This document shows positions 11,275 through 23,570 of a DNA stretch of 64,000 nucleotides, one piece after another. Each line of letters opens with the position of its first letter. Within the stretch, counting starts at the first letter, position 1. The stretch comes from Piezodorus guildinii (lineage: Eukaryota > Arthropoda > Insecta > Hemiptera > Pentatomidae), in assembly GCA_023052935.1 (NCBI GenBank), contig CM041292.1, forward strand, positions 42,740,139-42,804,138. The letters are read 5' to 3'. The translations under genes were made by a program, and so were the position numbers. The notes below the pieces were generated by a model. The model was not told the origin of the DNA. It saw only the letters and a program-made list of their open reading frames with translations, and did not search any database.

Positions 11275-13215
11275 ATGGAAAAGGCATACGACACTATAGA
11301 TAGGGAAACAATCCTGAAAACACTATATGAGTGGGGCTTCAGAGGAGCTATGCCTAAGTTCATACAAAGCTTCTTAATGAAAAGATATATTAGAGTGAGA
11401 GTTGGCCAATCAATCTCTAGTCGAAAAGAAATATCTAAAGGCATCCCACAAGGAAGTGTCTTGAGTTGTACGTTGTTCGCTATTGCAATCAACTCAATCG
11501 TCAGCGTAATACCAAGCTCAGTCAAAGCATTTCTGTACGTTGATGACTTGGCTATATTTTTAAGGTTTAGCAACTACGAGTGGATGTGCAGAACACTACA
11601 GCGCTTGTTGAACCACCTCCAAGCTTGGTCTGAGAGTAGAAATCTCCGGTTCTCAATAGAAAAGACTAGAGGAGTATTGTTTTCAAGAAAAAGGACTCCA
11701 AGCACTACTCCTCAGCTCTCTATGTATGGAAAAATCCTGACGTTTGGTGAAAACATCAGATTTCTCGGCATGGTATTGGACAATAAATTAACATGGGTTA
11801 GCCATATAAAATACTTGCGAGATGAATGTTCAAAGCGGTTGCAATTGATGAAGATACTAGCCAAAACATACTGGGGTGCTGATCGAAAGTCAATGCTAAT
11901 GGTCTATACTAGTGTTGTTCGACCTAAGATGGAATACGGCTGTATGCTATACTCCTCTGCTAAAGGAAATAGCCTTCAACCCTTAGATTCAATACACCAC
12001 ACTGGAATCAGGCTTGCTACAGGAGCTTTTAGGACGAGTCCAATAGAAAGTCTCTGTGCAGAGGCCTCCATAACTCCTATGGTTTACCGAAGACAAGAAC
12101 TGACTAACAGATATATCGCTAAGATTAAAGTCCAAAAAACAAACCCTGCTTATTCCTATATATTTAATCCCCGTTGCATCAGGAACTATGAAATGAACCC
12201 AACAAAAACTGCTCCATTAGGTGTACGATATATTGAACTCGTTAGAGAAATTCTCGACCTGTCTATAGATCCTGCTGAGCCAACCGTTAGATCTCCTCCA
12301 TGGAAATACCAACCCATAAAAATAGATTTAACTTTTAAAGGTATAGAGCCTACTTCCAATAAATATAAATTCCAACAAATTTCTCAAAAATATTCTGGAC
12401 ATGAAATAATATTCACTGATGGATCTAAGCAAAGAGAGTTTGTTGGCTTTGCCGTCATAAAAAGTGGAATAGCGATTAAATATAAATTACCCTCATATTG
12501 CACGATCCATACTGCAGAACTGCAGGCGATTGCCACAGCGCTTCATCTAGCCATAGAAGGTAATCATTCAAAAACATTAATATGCACAGATTCCTTATCG
12601 GCTCTTCAGAGTATTGTAAACATCAATAAAACTGGAACTATCCTAAATAAAATAAACAATTATTTAGAAACCCTCTACGATCTAGATAAAACGGTAAATT
12701 TCCTCTGGACGCCAGGACATTCCGGAATACCAGGCAATGAGGCAGCTGATAAAGCAGCAAAAGAAGCAGCTCATCTCAACATTTCACCACTCCAAGTATA
12801 CGAGCCTAATGATGTCAAAGCATATCTAAAAGCTAGAGTCCTGAAAAGCTGGGAATCGGCTTGGAATGATACTCCTTTGACAAACAAGTTAAGAAATGTC
12901 AAAAAGACAACAAAAAAATGGATAAGTTCCGTCAGAGGAAACCGAAGAGAAGAGGTGGTTTTAACAAGAATGAGAATCGGTCACACCAATTTAACCCACA
13001 AATTCTTAATTACTAAAGAAAATCGACCGAACTGCGAAGTGTGTCAATTACCTCTTACAGTACAACATATAATTGAGAATTGTCCAGTATACCAGGAAGC
13101 TTTCGTATATTATAAAATACCTCGTTTCATCGAATTAGCTCTAAAAGATTCAAAAGAATCAAGTGACAGCGTCATAAAACTGTTAAAAGATACCCAATTA
13201 TTCCAAAAAATGTAA
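11275..13215 (+). pseudogene. I-clade LINE ORF2, C-terminal part: RT core, RNase H, CCHC
   Basis: 646 codons continuing ORF2 in the shifted frame. It opens inside RT motif A (EKAYDTIDR), then GIPQGSVLS (56-64, motif B) and YVDD (88-91, catalytic motif C). The thumb region follows with RFLGMVLDNKLTW (162-174). Residues 376-500 are a type I RNase H domain with D382 (FTDGS), E415 (HTAELQAI), D439 (CTDS) and TPGHSG with H482 plus D492 (NEAADKAA), so the catalytic residues are all present. The C-terminus has a CX2CX7HX4C motif (C587-C603), common in this clade. Combined ORF2 length is typical of the I group. Apart from the junction, no other stop is seen. Confidence 0.85.
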
Positions 13216-13820
13216 TACTAACAGTAACCGTTTAATTATATAAAATAGACTTTAAGGCAATGGTGTACACCTATTCAAAAAAAAAATAAATAAATAAATA
13301 AAATAAAATAAAATAAATAAATAATAAAAAAAAAATAAAAAAAAAATAAATTTTCAAAAAAAAAAAAAAAAAAAAAATGTTTAAAGAAAGAAAGTAAAAG
13401 TTTAACCAATCAAATTCTTAATGAAAAAAATATCAATAATAATTGAAAAAAAAGAGAGATCTTCAAAAAATAATAATATCTAATAAAAAGAAAAAAAAGA
13501 AAAGAAAAAAAAAAAAAAAAAAAAAAAGTTCTCTACAATACTGTCTTAAGGTAAATGCTAGTTAGTTTGAAAATTGTATTTATAATGTATAAATTCTGTA
13601 AGTTAAAAAAAAAATAAATAAATAAATAAATAAGATGTGAAATAATAATTATAAGAAAAAGACAAATGTATAAAATTAAAATAGCTAAGCAAAATAAGAA
13701 ATTTAAGTACCTTGATGTTAAAACATAAGTCAAAAAATCAAAATAACGTAAGAAGTTAAATAATGAAAGGGCGTAATGACCTTGTAGTTGATCGCCTAGG
13801 AAAAAACAAGTAACCTAACC
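13216..13820 (+). other. 3' UTR of the I-clade LINE with A-rich tracts
   Basis: Non-coding. Contains long A-rich and TAAA-repeat tracts at 13,278-13,377, 13,500-13,527 and 13,605-13,632. The last 50 bp include GACCTTGTAGTTGATCGCC and end TAACCTAACC, probably the short-repeat tail preceding the duplicated target site. Confidence 0.6.
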
Positions 13821-13832
13821 TATAATCAAATA
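13821..13832 (+). repeat. Right target-site duplication of the I-clade LINE
   Basis: TATAATCAAATA, identical to 7,224-7,235. Confidence 0.65.
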
Positions 13833-14135
13833 TCAATTCAAAAAGAAAATGTATTATTTATTGTTCATATTATTATATGGATCAATTGTTATAAATCAGT
13901 TCCAATGTTCAGCTTTGTTCAACACAATAATCTATCACAAGTTTAATATATATATATTTTACTCTTTTGTTTTATTGTATCCTTTCTTTTCTTCTTATTT
14001 AATTGTGAATAAAAATTAATTATAATCCTTTGGTCTTGTAGCTAGACACATTATATATCTTAGTTATACAATTGTTCTTAAGGGACCCTGTCCCAGAATG
14101 AAAATCTTTTTATTTTCTATTATTATTATAAAATA
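13833..14135 (+). mobile_element. Kiri-like LINE 3' UTR, continued after the I-element insertion
   Basis: Follows on from 6,760-7,223. It ends with AAGGGACCCTGTCCCAGAAT at 14,080-14,099, the same 3' hairpin and AGAATAAA-like block found at the 3' end of the full element (45,523-45,534, inverse), followed by ATTATTATTAT, the matching tail repeat. Confidence 0.65.
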
Positions 14136-14139
14136 TTCA

Positions 14140-15049
14140 TTTAACACTACACCCACCCTCCGAGTCACCTAAAAACACAGTGGCCTCAAAACCTGCTACT
14201 AAAATAAACATTAAAATGTTAGCTAAAATAATCATTGAACTGCTAACGTTGGTCAGCTCCTGGATCAGTATACCTTTTAGTAATTGAAAAACACAAGTTT
14301 TTTTAACATTAATAAGAGTTGTTCACTGTGCAATATTGTTCCAAATATAAAGTTCACTCTTTGATGTTCTTCATTATATTTTATCGAACGTGTGTCTATT
14401 TTTTTTTTTAATCGACGAGACAGTCTTCACATTTTAATCCACAGTTAATATTATTCATAAAAGCTAATGAGAGGGTATTTCAATACAAAAGTACAGTTTT
14501 GTCATAATATCTAACTATTACTACTGTATAATTTTTTGTGTATGGTTTCAAATAAATAAATGAAAACTACTTCTAGAGTTAAAAAAATAAATAAATCGAA
14601 TATACTTAGCCAGACCGAAGATGTTTTCAAAGAGCTAGTTTATCAACACAGTTCTAACAAAATATTCAAATGGTTAGTGTTCTGTTTTATGATAATGAGT
14701 TTCTAATAGTTCTTAATTGGAAAACTATCAATTTTTAGGCTAAAGTAATTCCTAATTAGGTAATCAGATATGGAAAGGTTGCTCACACTCAAGAAACCAT
14801 TTTATACCTTATTTAAGAAGAAAAATAATTATTAGTGAAAAATAGCAAAAGTTTATATTCCTCATCATAATGAAAATTATATACACAAATGATATGTTAT
14901 GACAATTACCTGCACAGAATTTTTTACCGCATGCTTTCAAGTCCATGGATTATATAATTAATTTGAATATGAAGAGAGGAGGCTTGTAGTTAAGGAAGTA
15001 GGACAGGCAGGAAACAGATAGACCGTACTACGTAAATAAATTTAAAATA
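14140..15049. other. No recognisable gene
   Basis: AT-rich. The line CACCCTCCGAGTCACC near 14,155 and the region around 14,970 are slightly GC-richer, but no frame or repeat family could be assigned. Confidence 0.4.
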
Positions 15050-16332
15050 TTAGGTGCGCGCAAAACACGACTTTCGCTTACCTCCGTTGTTAAAATTAAT
15101 TTTAGAATTTTTAAATACACTTAGAGATAAAAAAAAGTATAAAGAATTAATTAAATCAATTTCCTTAGAATAATGTGTTTTATTAAATAATCCGTTATAT
15201 TTTTTCTACCACAATAAATTATTTTTATCGGCTAATAACTCACCATTAACTTTTACATTTCCGCGTATTAGATAATATTTTTTCTAAAACCTTTAGCTTT
15301 TCAACGGTATATTTTACATCTATATTACTATTATTATGTTCGAAATTTGTATTAAAAAATAGTTTTTCATTTTCCTCCTTTAGTTGGATATCATATTCGC
15401 TCAACTTAAATATTTAGCCGTTATTTATCAATGCTAACAAGATGATATGCTTAATTTTAATCTAGAAAAATTAGAGATGCTTTAGAGGAAGAAAATTTAA
15501 AATATCGGACGGAGTAGTGCTATGGGTCTCAACTAAACCATCGAACTCCTCTCGTATCCAATCCAAAATCCTTCGGGAAATCCTCAATGCTCCTTATTTT
15601 GTCACAAACAAACTCATTCATAAAGACCTTAATATTCCATGTGTTGCTGACTTAGCCCGAAACATTTACCATTCCTTTCATGAAAAACTCAATTACCATA
15701 ACAATCCATTAGTTTCAATCCTTGCTTCCTCTTCGATCCCTGATCCCTTCGAGGGGTCTGAAAAGAAGATTTCCACGGGACCTTCTAGTTTAGAATATTT
15801 TTAGAGTGCTACCACTGAGTAGTGTCTCTACATGCTTTTCATGACAGTTTTATATAATACCATCACATTAACTTGCTCTATTTTTATTTAATACAGTTAT
15901 AAATATCAATAAATGTGTTTTTTTTTTTAAATGACGGTATTTAAGCCCTGCCAGAGTATTTCAATCAGAATTAATCCTACATACAATTGAATTCCATCAA
16001 ATTGTACATCCATATAGCGAGTTTAATCAAAACCGTTTGAGCCATATTTGAAAAAATCGTTAAAAATTGAGAAATGCATGGTATAAAGTGGTTCTTCTGG
16101 TTTGCTAATTTTGACTTCGCGGGTGTTTAGTTGTATTAAATATGAAATTTCAGTTTCGTAAGACTTTTCGTTTTTGCGCAAGACTTACCACACACACAGA
16201 TTTTTAGAGACTTGGTCATTTGGACTCAGGGAACCCTAAAACTGGTATTTCTAGTGAAAACTCGAATTCGAAAATGTTCACTATCACAATAGTTCCCTAT
16301 AATATATATTTCATATATAGGTAAGTGAAAGT
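15050..16332 (-). mobile_element. ACTTTC-family repeat split by a Jockey LINE
   Basis: Begins TAGGTGCGCGCAAAACACG and ends GGTAAGTGAAAGT after the AT hairpin. The repeat runs to 15,512 (AAAATATCGG), is interrupted by a LINE fragment, and resumes at 15,933 with CGGTATTTAAGCCCTGCC, the next block of the repeat. The ACTTTC copy is therefore older than the LINE. Confidence 0.65.
15513..15932 (+). pseudogene. Jockey family B LINE, short 3' fragment
   Basis: 5'-truncated insertion. Translation gives STKPSNSSRIQSKIL, then LNAPYFVTNK and HKDLNIP, close to residues in the longer family B copy at 42,678-43,513. The family end PRRLKRRWPRD is scrambled by indels. The 3' UTR carries AATACAGTTATAAATATC and AATAAA and ends in a short homopolymer. 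A GACGG pentamer occurs at both junctions (15,508-15,512 and 15,933-15,937), a possible TSD. Confidence 0.7.
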
Positions 16333-16334
16333 AA

Positions 16335-16690
16335 AAACTCCTTTCCCCTAATGTATTTAATCAGATTTGGTCATTTAACCTTTGACCTATCCGTCAAAGT
16401 GCCATCTGACAAAGACTGGAGAGATTCTTCATCAATTATGTCATCTTAATTTCAATTTTTTATTTCGAAGTCGGCCAATTACTGAGTTCTTGATTAGAGA
16501 CGAGTAAGGGACGATCGCTTGTTCTGTTGTGACGAAAACCTCCTTGACAAGTGGCTTCAAGTGTGGGCGGGCTGTAGACACCAGGCTAAACAATAACGTA
16601 GCATATCTCCATAAAAACACATTTCATGTCTACGTTTATACATGTAAACACAAATTCACTGATTTAATGTGGAATTATAATTATGAAAAA
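16335..16690. other. No recognisable gene
   Basis: Spacer between two ACTTTC copies. A 68-codon frame at 16,529-16,735 runs into the next repeat and is not credible. Confidence 0.4.
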
Positions 16691-16691
16691 A

Positions 16692-17425
16692 TCTGGTGCG
16701 CGCAACACACGACTTTCACTTACCTCTGTTGTTAAAATCAATTTAAGATTTTTTTAAATATATTCAGTGATGAAGATAAATTGTTAAATAATTAATTAAA
16801 TTGAATTTCAATAGAAATATGGGTTTTATTAAAGAATCTATTATATTTTTATCTGCAACTATCAGTTACTTTTATCGGCTTTTCATCACTCCATTAACCA
16901 GAAGAATTAACCATCCCTAACCATTCTAGGAAAATAGAGAAGTTTTTTATTTAATTTCATTATCATGTACTATTCCGTTTATCAGATAATATTTTTTCTA
17001 AAATCTTTAGCTTTCCAACGGTATATTATACATCTATATTACTCTTCTTATGTTTAAAAACACAAAAATTGCATTAAAAAATATGTTTGCTTTTCTCCTT
17101 TAGTTGTTTATCAAATTCGCTCAACTTGAATATTTAGCTGTTATTTACCAATTCTAATAAAATGATGCGCCTAATTTTGTTAAATATGCTAAATTAAATG
17201 TGCTTCAGAGGAAGAAAATTTAAATATCGGCATTTAAGCACTGCCAGACTATTTCAATCAGAATGAAACCTACCTCATATTAAAGCCCATTAAATTTTAC
17301 ATCCATTTAGCGAGTTTAATCAAAATCGTTAGAGTAGTTCCAGACAAAGTCGTCAAAAGGTGCAAAATACGTGGTAAAGAGTAGATCTTCAGGTCAGCCG
17401 ATTTTAGTGAAAAAGTTAATATAGT
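16692..17425 (-). mobile_element. ACTTTC-family repeat, 5' end missing
   Basis: Starts TCTGGTGCGCGCAACACACG and is collinear with the family through the GCAAAATACGTGG region, then stops near 17,425 without the hairpin terminus. A duplicated-looking CATTAACC stretch occurs near 16,900. Confidence 0.6.
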
Positions 17426-18423
17426 GTAAAATGATAATTGTAAAGGTTACGCCTGATGCATAAACAATAATAATTGCCGAAAACTGTAGAGGGAGTGAGA
17501 GAAGACTTATTGTCTGAGAGAAAGGGGAGACTCGCTTCGGTCCATCCCTGCTCCGTGTTGTTTGCTAGCTGAGAATTGACACCGGTAGATCTATCGGCGG
17601 GGATAACTTACCAAGTGAAAAATTATTAAATTACTAAAATGTCTATTAAAAAATAGGGGTTGGTGATAGAAGGGTGAAAATGTAGGGTTTTTTGTATTTT
17701 GTATATTAGGCAACATTATTAAAAAATAATTTTGTCAAAAAAATTAAAAAATAATGTTAGGGATGGACAACCCTTATCACTAAAGGGTATGGAAAATAGA
17801 TAGTAGCCGATCTATTGAATATGCATGTAAAATTTCATGAAAATCGGTCAAGTATGGTAACTAAAACTGTGACACGAGAATTTTATATATTAGATAATAT
17901 AAAATTTTGTGTATATGTACGATTTTACTCTTAATCGTTTTGAGTTCTTATTAATTGATTGGATCAGTGTTAACAACCCTTGAAACAAAGTTATGGCTCA
18001 ATATCGCGTAAAAAAGAAAGAAAAGGAAAGTGGATTATCTCGCCTAAGTTACCTCTGGCCCTAGAAACAGTTCGGTTCTTTGCTAAGTATAGAACCCAAA
18101 ACCCTCATCTTGAAAAACAAAAATAAGTTCATTGACATGGTTGAACCTAGCACCTGATGGGTCGGAATTAACGAAAGGCTACGTTCTGATTAGTGAATTA
18201 GTCGGAGCCAATTGGGATGTGGGTCATGCCTCGGCATTCTTTACCTCTGCTGTTCATCGTCCAATCTGTTTCTCCAAGGAGTCATGTCCAATTTATTTCT
18301 ACGGAGTCTCTTTGCTCCATGGAATTCCTCATTTAAGTTATAAGTTTAGCAGCTTTATGCCTTAAGTGATGTCGTTCAGTTTAATAAAGTCAGTCATTAT
18401 AGCTACAAATATTGTATATTCTT
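17426..18423. other. Unassigned; possible transposon remnant at 17,640-17,905
   Basis: 17,830-17,890 contains AAATTTCATGAAAATCGGTC and GTGACACGAGAATTTTATA, words that recur in many insect transposon 3' ends, but neither boundary is clear. 17,480-17,600 is GC-richer. A 77-codon frame at 18,132-18,365 resembles nothing I know. Confidence 0.35.
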
Positions 18424-19488
18424 ACTTCCGTTTCCCAATATATTGAATATATAGTAATGGGAAGTATTGGAATAGTGAAAATTTCGAATTCCAGTTTTCA
18501 ACGGAAATACAAGTTTTAGGATCTCTTCAAGTGCAAATAACCAAGTTGCGCACTGAGGACAGTGTGTGTTATTTCTAGCACGAAAACCAAAAGTCGTACG
18601 AAACTGAAATTTCATATTTAAGACAACTATACGCCTGAGATGTTGCAGCAACGTTTTCATAAAATCAGCTAACTAAACACCAATAGCCACTTAATACAAT
18701 GGGTTTTGCGAAATTTCACAAAAACGGCCTTGACAATTTTGATTAAACCTGCTAAATCGATATAATTAATATTATGTAATTTTCATTCTGATTGAAATAC
18801 CGATTTTATTTTCTTCTTTTAAAGTATCTTTCATTTTGTATTCTATAAAAATTAACCATACCATCGTATTAAGCGGCTGAATATAAAAGTCAAAAGTTTG
18901 ATAACCAACTAAAGGAGAATAGAGTTAAAACGTTTTTGTATTATTATTTCATTTTTTTTTTATCATAAGAACAAACTAGTAGAAGGTTATGTAAAATGAG
19001 GAATAAGGCGTGAACTTATTAGTGATTATTCTACATAGCAATTTTACATTGTTATATTATTCAAGCGGCGGGGTATAGTGAATGGCGCACTAGTCTAGTG
19101 TTCTTCGGGTCCTGGGTTCGAATCCCGGCTGTAGCAGAATATTATTTATTCTTTTATTTCAGCCGGAGCGACCCTCGGGTATGGAGACCCTCCTTGGGCA
19201 GACCCATCCTCTTTAAAGTGGGTATCCGAAATGGAAAATAATCTGGCGGCTAAGCGTGATCAATCACCTCATTGCACGGTCGTTGGCCAAGATACAGTAC
19301 GAATCTCTTATGTACTGAGACCAAGAACCTTCACGGGTTGTAGAGGCACAGGTTGTTTTGTTTGTTTTTTTATTATTTAATCTAAATCATATCTTTCCAA
19401 ATTTTTTTTAACTATGAGTTTATTTAATAGTTCATAAATTGATTTCATCAGAAGAGGTAAGCAAAAGTCGTGTGTTGCCGGCACCAGA
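18424..19488 (+). mobile_element. ACTTTC-family repeat, diverged, interrupted by SINE1
   Basis: Starts ACTTCCG and the AT hairpin, keeps the inner blocks (TTTTCAACGGAAATAC, AACTGAAATTTCATATTT) and ends GGTAAGCAAAAGTCGTGTG with CACCAGA and a T-run. The SINE at 19,062-19,362 sits in its second half. Confidence 0.6.
19062..19362 (+). mobile_element. SINE1, tRNA-derived
   Basis: Head GTATAGTGAATGGCGC, exact B-box GGTTCGAATCC near 19,112, and body blocks GGTATGGAGACCCTCCT, TTAAAGTGGGTATCC, ACGGTCGTTGGCC and CCAAGAACCTTCACGGGT, followed by a T-rich tail. Same family as 4,492-4,744 and inserted in an ACTTTC copy. Confidence 0.75.
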
Positions 19489-19714
19489 TTTTTGTTATGG
19501 AAATGTGACATTTAAAAAATATTCAGTCAGTGGCTAAAATTATTATCTCATTCATAAGTAAAGTTATTTCGTCATCAATTTTTCTTGTAAAAAATTCAAA
19601 TTTAATTACCTTAATTATACTATTATCCTGTAGAGCTTTTCGATTTTTCGCTATTTATTAAATTAGAGTAATTGTCTATTATCGATTTGAATTTAAGATT
19701 TATTGGATATCTGC

Positions 19715-21069
<1,355 letters not shown>

Positions 21070-21179
21070 ATTAGTGTATATTAGTCGCTTGTTTCGTAAG
21101 TATAGTGATGATCTGTAATCCAATAGATGTTAATACTGTTTGTAACGTCCTGTTAATTTTTGTCGCTTTAATTTCGTAG

Positions 21180-21425
21180 GTATATTCCTTCGCAGGTTTT
21201 TGACATGTACCTTTCGGTAGAGAAAACCTCACGTGGCTCGATTTGAAGGCATTCATTTTTGAAACCACTTTTCCAGATTTTTTAAGGAGATGAAAGCTAT
21301 AGAGCAATCTCTCTGAGAAGAAAGAAGTGCTGTATCGTCAGCAATGGTATAGATGGTTGTGCAAGGGTGCTCAGGAAGAGGGGTTAACACGCCACCTTGT
21401 GGCACGCCCGCGTTTCGTAGCATTT
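21180..21425 (-). pseudogene. Jockey-type RT remnant
   Basis: Read on the minus strand, one frame gives NAGVPQGGVLTPL (RT motif B), then after an apparent internal deletion IADDTALLSSQRD (motif C, Y replaced by I before ADD) and LKNLEKWFQK, followed by stops. The deletion removes the residues normally lying between motifs B and C. It is clearly dead. Confidence 0.7.
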
Positions 21426-21482
21426 ATGGTAATCTTAAGGGACTAAGACCTAGAATAAAACCATTTTCTATTCTATTCTAAT
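21426..21482 (+). mobile_element. Kiri-type LINE 3'-tail fragment
   Basis: AAGGGACTAAGACCTAGAAT corresponds to the GGGAC..GTCCC-AGAAT hairpin block of the Kiri 3' end, degraded in its right arm, followed by TTCTATTCTATTCTA. Confidence 0.45.
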
Positions 21483-21957
21483 TTGTTTTCATTTAATACA
21501 ATATGGTTTTATATAACATGGGAATCAGCAATTATGTTTAAACGTTTTCATGCATTAGATCTTATTTATAAAATACATATTTGAATTTATTTGTGTATTA
21601 TGAAGAATGTAACGAAAGACTGTTGAAAGCTAGTTTTAGCTCTAAGGCTGATGAAGTCAGCTGAGCTTTGAAACACTGACTACATTATCGGGAGGCGCCC
21701 ACTCTGACCTCGTCCCTGTTACGACAACAGTAAGTTGTAGATTTCTTTCACAGGAAATATTCCTTGTACATACAACACTAAAAATTAATGCAGGAAAAGG
21801 ATTATTAGGTGATAAACATATTATGAATGAGGCAATGCCGTAATAAAATATCATACACATATCATTTTTGAAAAAGGTTCAGATTCGCTTCTTAATCCTG
21901 CAGCAATTTAATTTTTATACGTTCTAATTAAATCAGTTTAATAAAGAAAAAAAGAGA

Positions 21958-22560
21958 AGTAAATTTTATTCTGGGACCTTCAGTCCCCTTAGAATAACAG
22001 AAAAGTGCAGAAACTGAGACTTGTGTCTGGGACAGAAACAAAAACAAAAAAAAAATTTAAAAAATACAAACTTAAGATGTACTTATATTATTTATAAAAG
22101 AAGTAAATATGACTACTTAGTATATATATTTTTATAATATATAGTCATATGTGTGTGAAAAGAGATATGATAATTGTACATCTTATGATATTATAAGATC
22201 ATAGAGAAAAACAATAAGAAAAGAAAAATGTTTTTACATATTTTTGGTGGTGCTCATTATAGAATGGAATATGACCATTATTCTAACATTTTACTAACAA
22301 CATTAACATTCAGTTTACAACCAGTCGGAAGATAGATAGCTGAGAAGATGAAGGAACAGTTTAGTTTTAAATGAGGTTAAAGAAGATGCTTGGCGTATAG
22401 ATGTAGGTATGGAATTCCAGAACGATGTGGCACGCAAAGTAAATGATTTTTAAAGGATGATGTTCGATGAGAAGGAAAATAGAGGTTAGTGGACTTGTAT
22501 TAAACGAATGTACCGATGGACAAGGAATGAGTAGCTCAAGAATGTAGGATGGATTTTAAA
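21958..22560 (-). mobile_element. Kiri-type LINE 3' fragment
   Basis: The plus-strand block TTTATTCTGGGACCTTCAGT at its left edge is the inverse of the Kiri 3' hairpin block. 22,390-22,450 translates on the minus strand to a degraded version of the ORF2 end (FWNSIPT-like), comparable with 46,380-46,440. 3'-terminal, 5'-truncated copy. Confidence 0.55.
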
Positions 22561-23065
22561 TCATTATTAAAATTCCGTGATACTAATTGTATATATTTTA
22601 TATTTACAACAAATGTAATATATAAAAAGTCGCGCAAGTTAGGAGTTGACGGAGAGCAAGAATCGCGTTATCATTTTATATAGAGTTTTGTATTCCATTC
22701 TCAGAGAAGGGTGCCAAAAAGTAATTATTGTATCGAATGGGAAACCCTATACAAGCGGAAGACATATTAATACTCTGGCTATAAAGGCACCGCCTACAAA
22801 GTCAACTTCTATTTCCGTCGATTGCCGCTCCGCCTATTATAGTGGCGCTCGCTGTATCCTTAGAGAGTCTTCAGATTCCTTTATCTGTCCTATCCTCAGC
22901 TTGGCCAAAAGAGTTTGTTTGTCATCACGCAAATGCACAATAATAAACAATAAAAAATTACATGAAGCAATTTCGGACATGAAACTGCTTCTGTCTCTCA
23001 ACGGTATTTTTAATTGCTATTAAATTTATTTTATTGATATTTACAAATGTATGATAAAAAAAAAA
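22561..23065 (+). other. Unassigned; contains a 125-codon frame (22,646-23,023)
   Basis: The frame is somewhat GC-richer than its surroundings and has several Cys and Ser residues, but no domain is recognised and there is no evident splice or promoter context. It could be a decayed repeat. Confidence 0.25.
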
Positions 23066-23150
23066 TCTGCTGCGGGCAACACACGACTTTCACTCTCCTC
23101 GGTTGTTAAAATCAATTTAATAAATATTAAATAATGGTAGAATTGGAAGA
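23066..23150 (-). mobile_element. ACTTTC-family 3'-terminal fragment
   Basis: TCTGCTGCGGGCAACACACG then ACTTTCACT, breaking off after about 85 bp where a second copy begins. The two are in tandem. Confidence 0.6.
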
Positions 23151-23570
23151 AAAAAAAAAACTGGAGCGCTCAAAACACAAATTTTACATACCTCTATTTT
23201 AAAATCAATTTAAGTCCTTTTAATTAATATAAAGATGAAAACAAGATAATTATATATAACAAGATAAGTTACTTTTGTCCGCTTTTTATCATTCTCCATT
23301 AAGTTTTACAACTTTGTGTATAAGATAATGAATTTTTCTAAAAATCTTTAACTTTCCAATGATATATATACGTCTATAACTGTTCTTATTATTAATAAAA
23401 CAAAAATTACATTTAAAAAAAATATGTTTCCTGTTTTACCCTTCAGTTGGTCATCAAATTCGTTCAACTTGAATATTTAGCAGTTCTTAATCAATTTCAA
23501 CAAGATGATATTGTTATTTTTTCCGTATCTAAAAAAATAATGGTACTTTAAAGCAAGAAAATTTTAAATA

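Larger units (their letters stand above)
7236..13820 (+). mobile_element. Full-length I-clade non-LTR retrotransposon
   Basis: About 6.6 kb, bounded by a 12-bp direct repeat. Order: ~600-bp 5' UTR, ORF1 (zinc-knuckle RNA-binding protein), a spacer with a 119-codon frame, ORF2 (AP endonuclease, reverse transcriptase, RNase H, C-terminal CCHC), ~600-bp A-rich 3' UTR, and a terminal TAACCTAACC that looks like a short tandem tail. RNase H in ORF2 places it in the I group (I/Nimb-like) rather than Jockey or CR1. The only obvious lesion is one extra T in ORF2, so the insertion is recent or the lesion is a sequencing error. The element would copy itself by target-primed reverse transcription. Confidence 0.8.

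Noticed and set aside
11151..11573. 140-codon minus-strand frame
   Set aside because: Antisense shadow of the I-clade ORF2 reverse transcriptase.
18132..18365. 77-codon frame as a host gene
   Set aside because: No domain, splice context or neighbour support; length is within chance for this composition.
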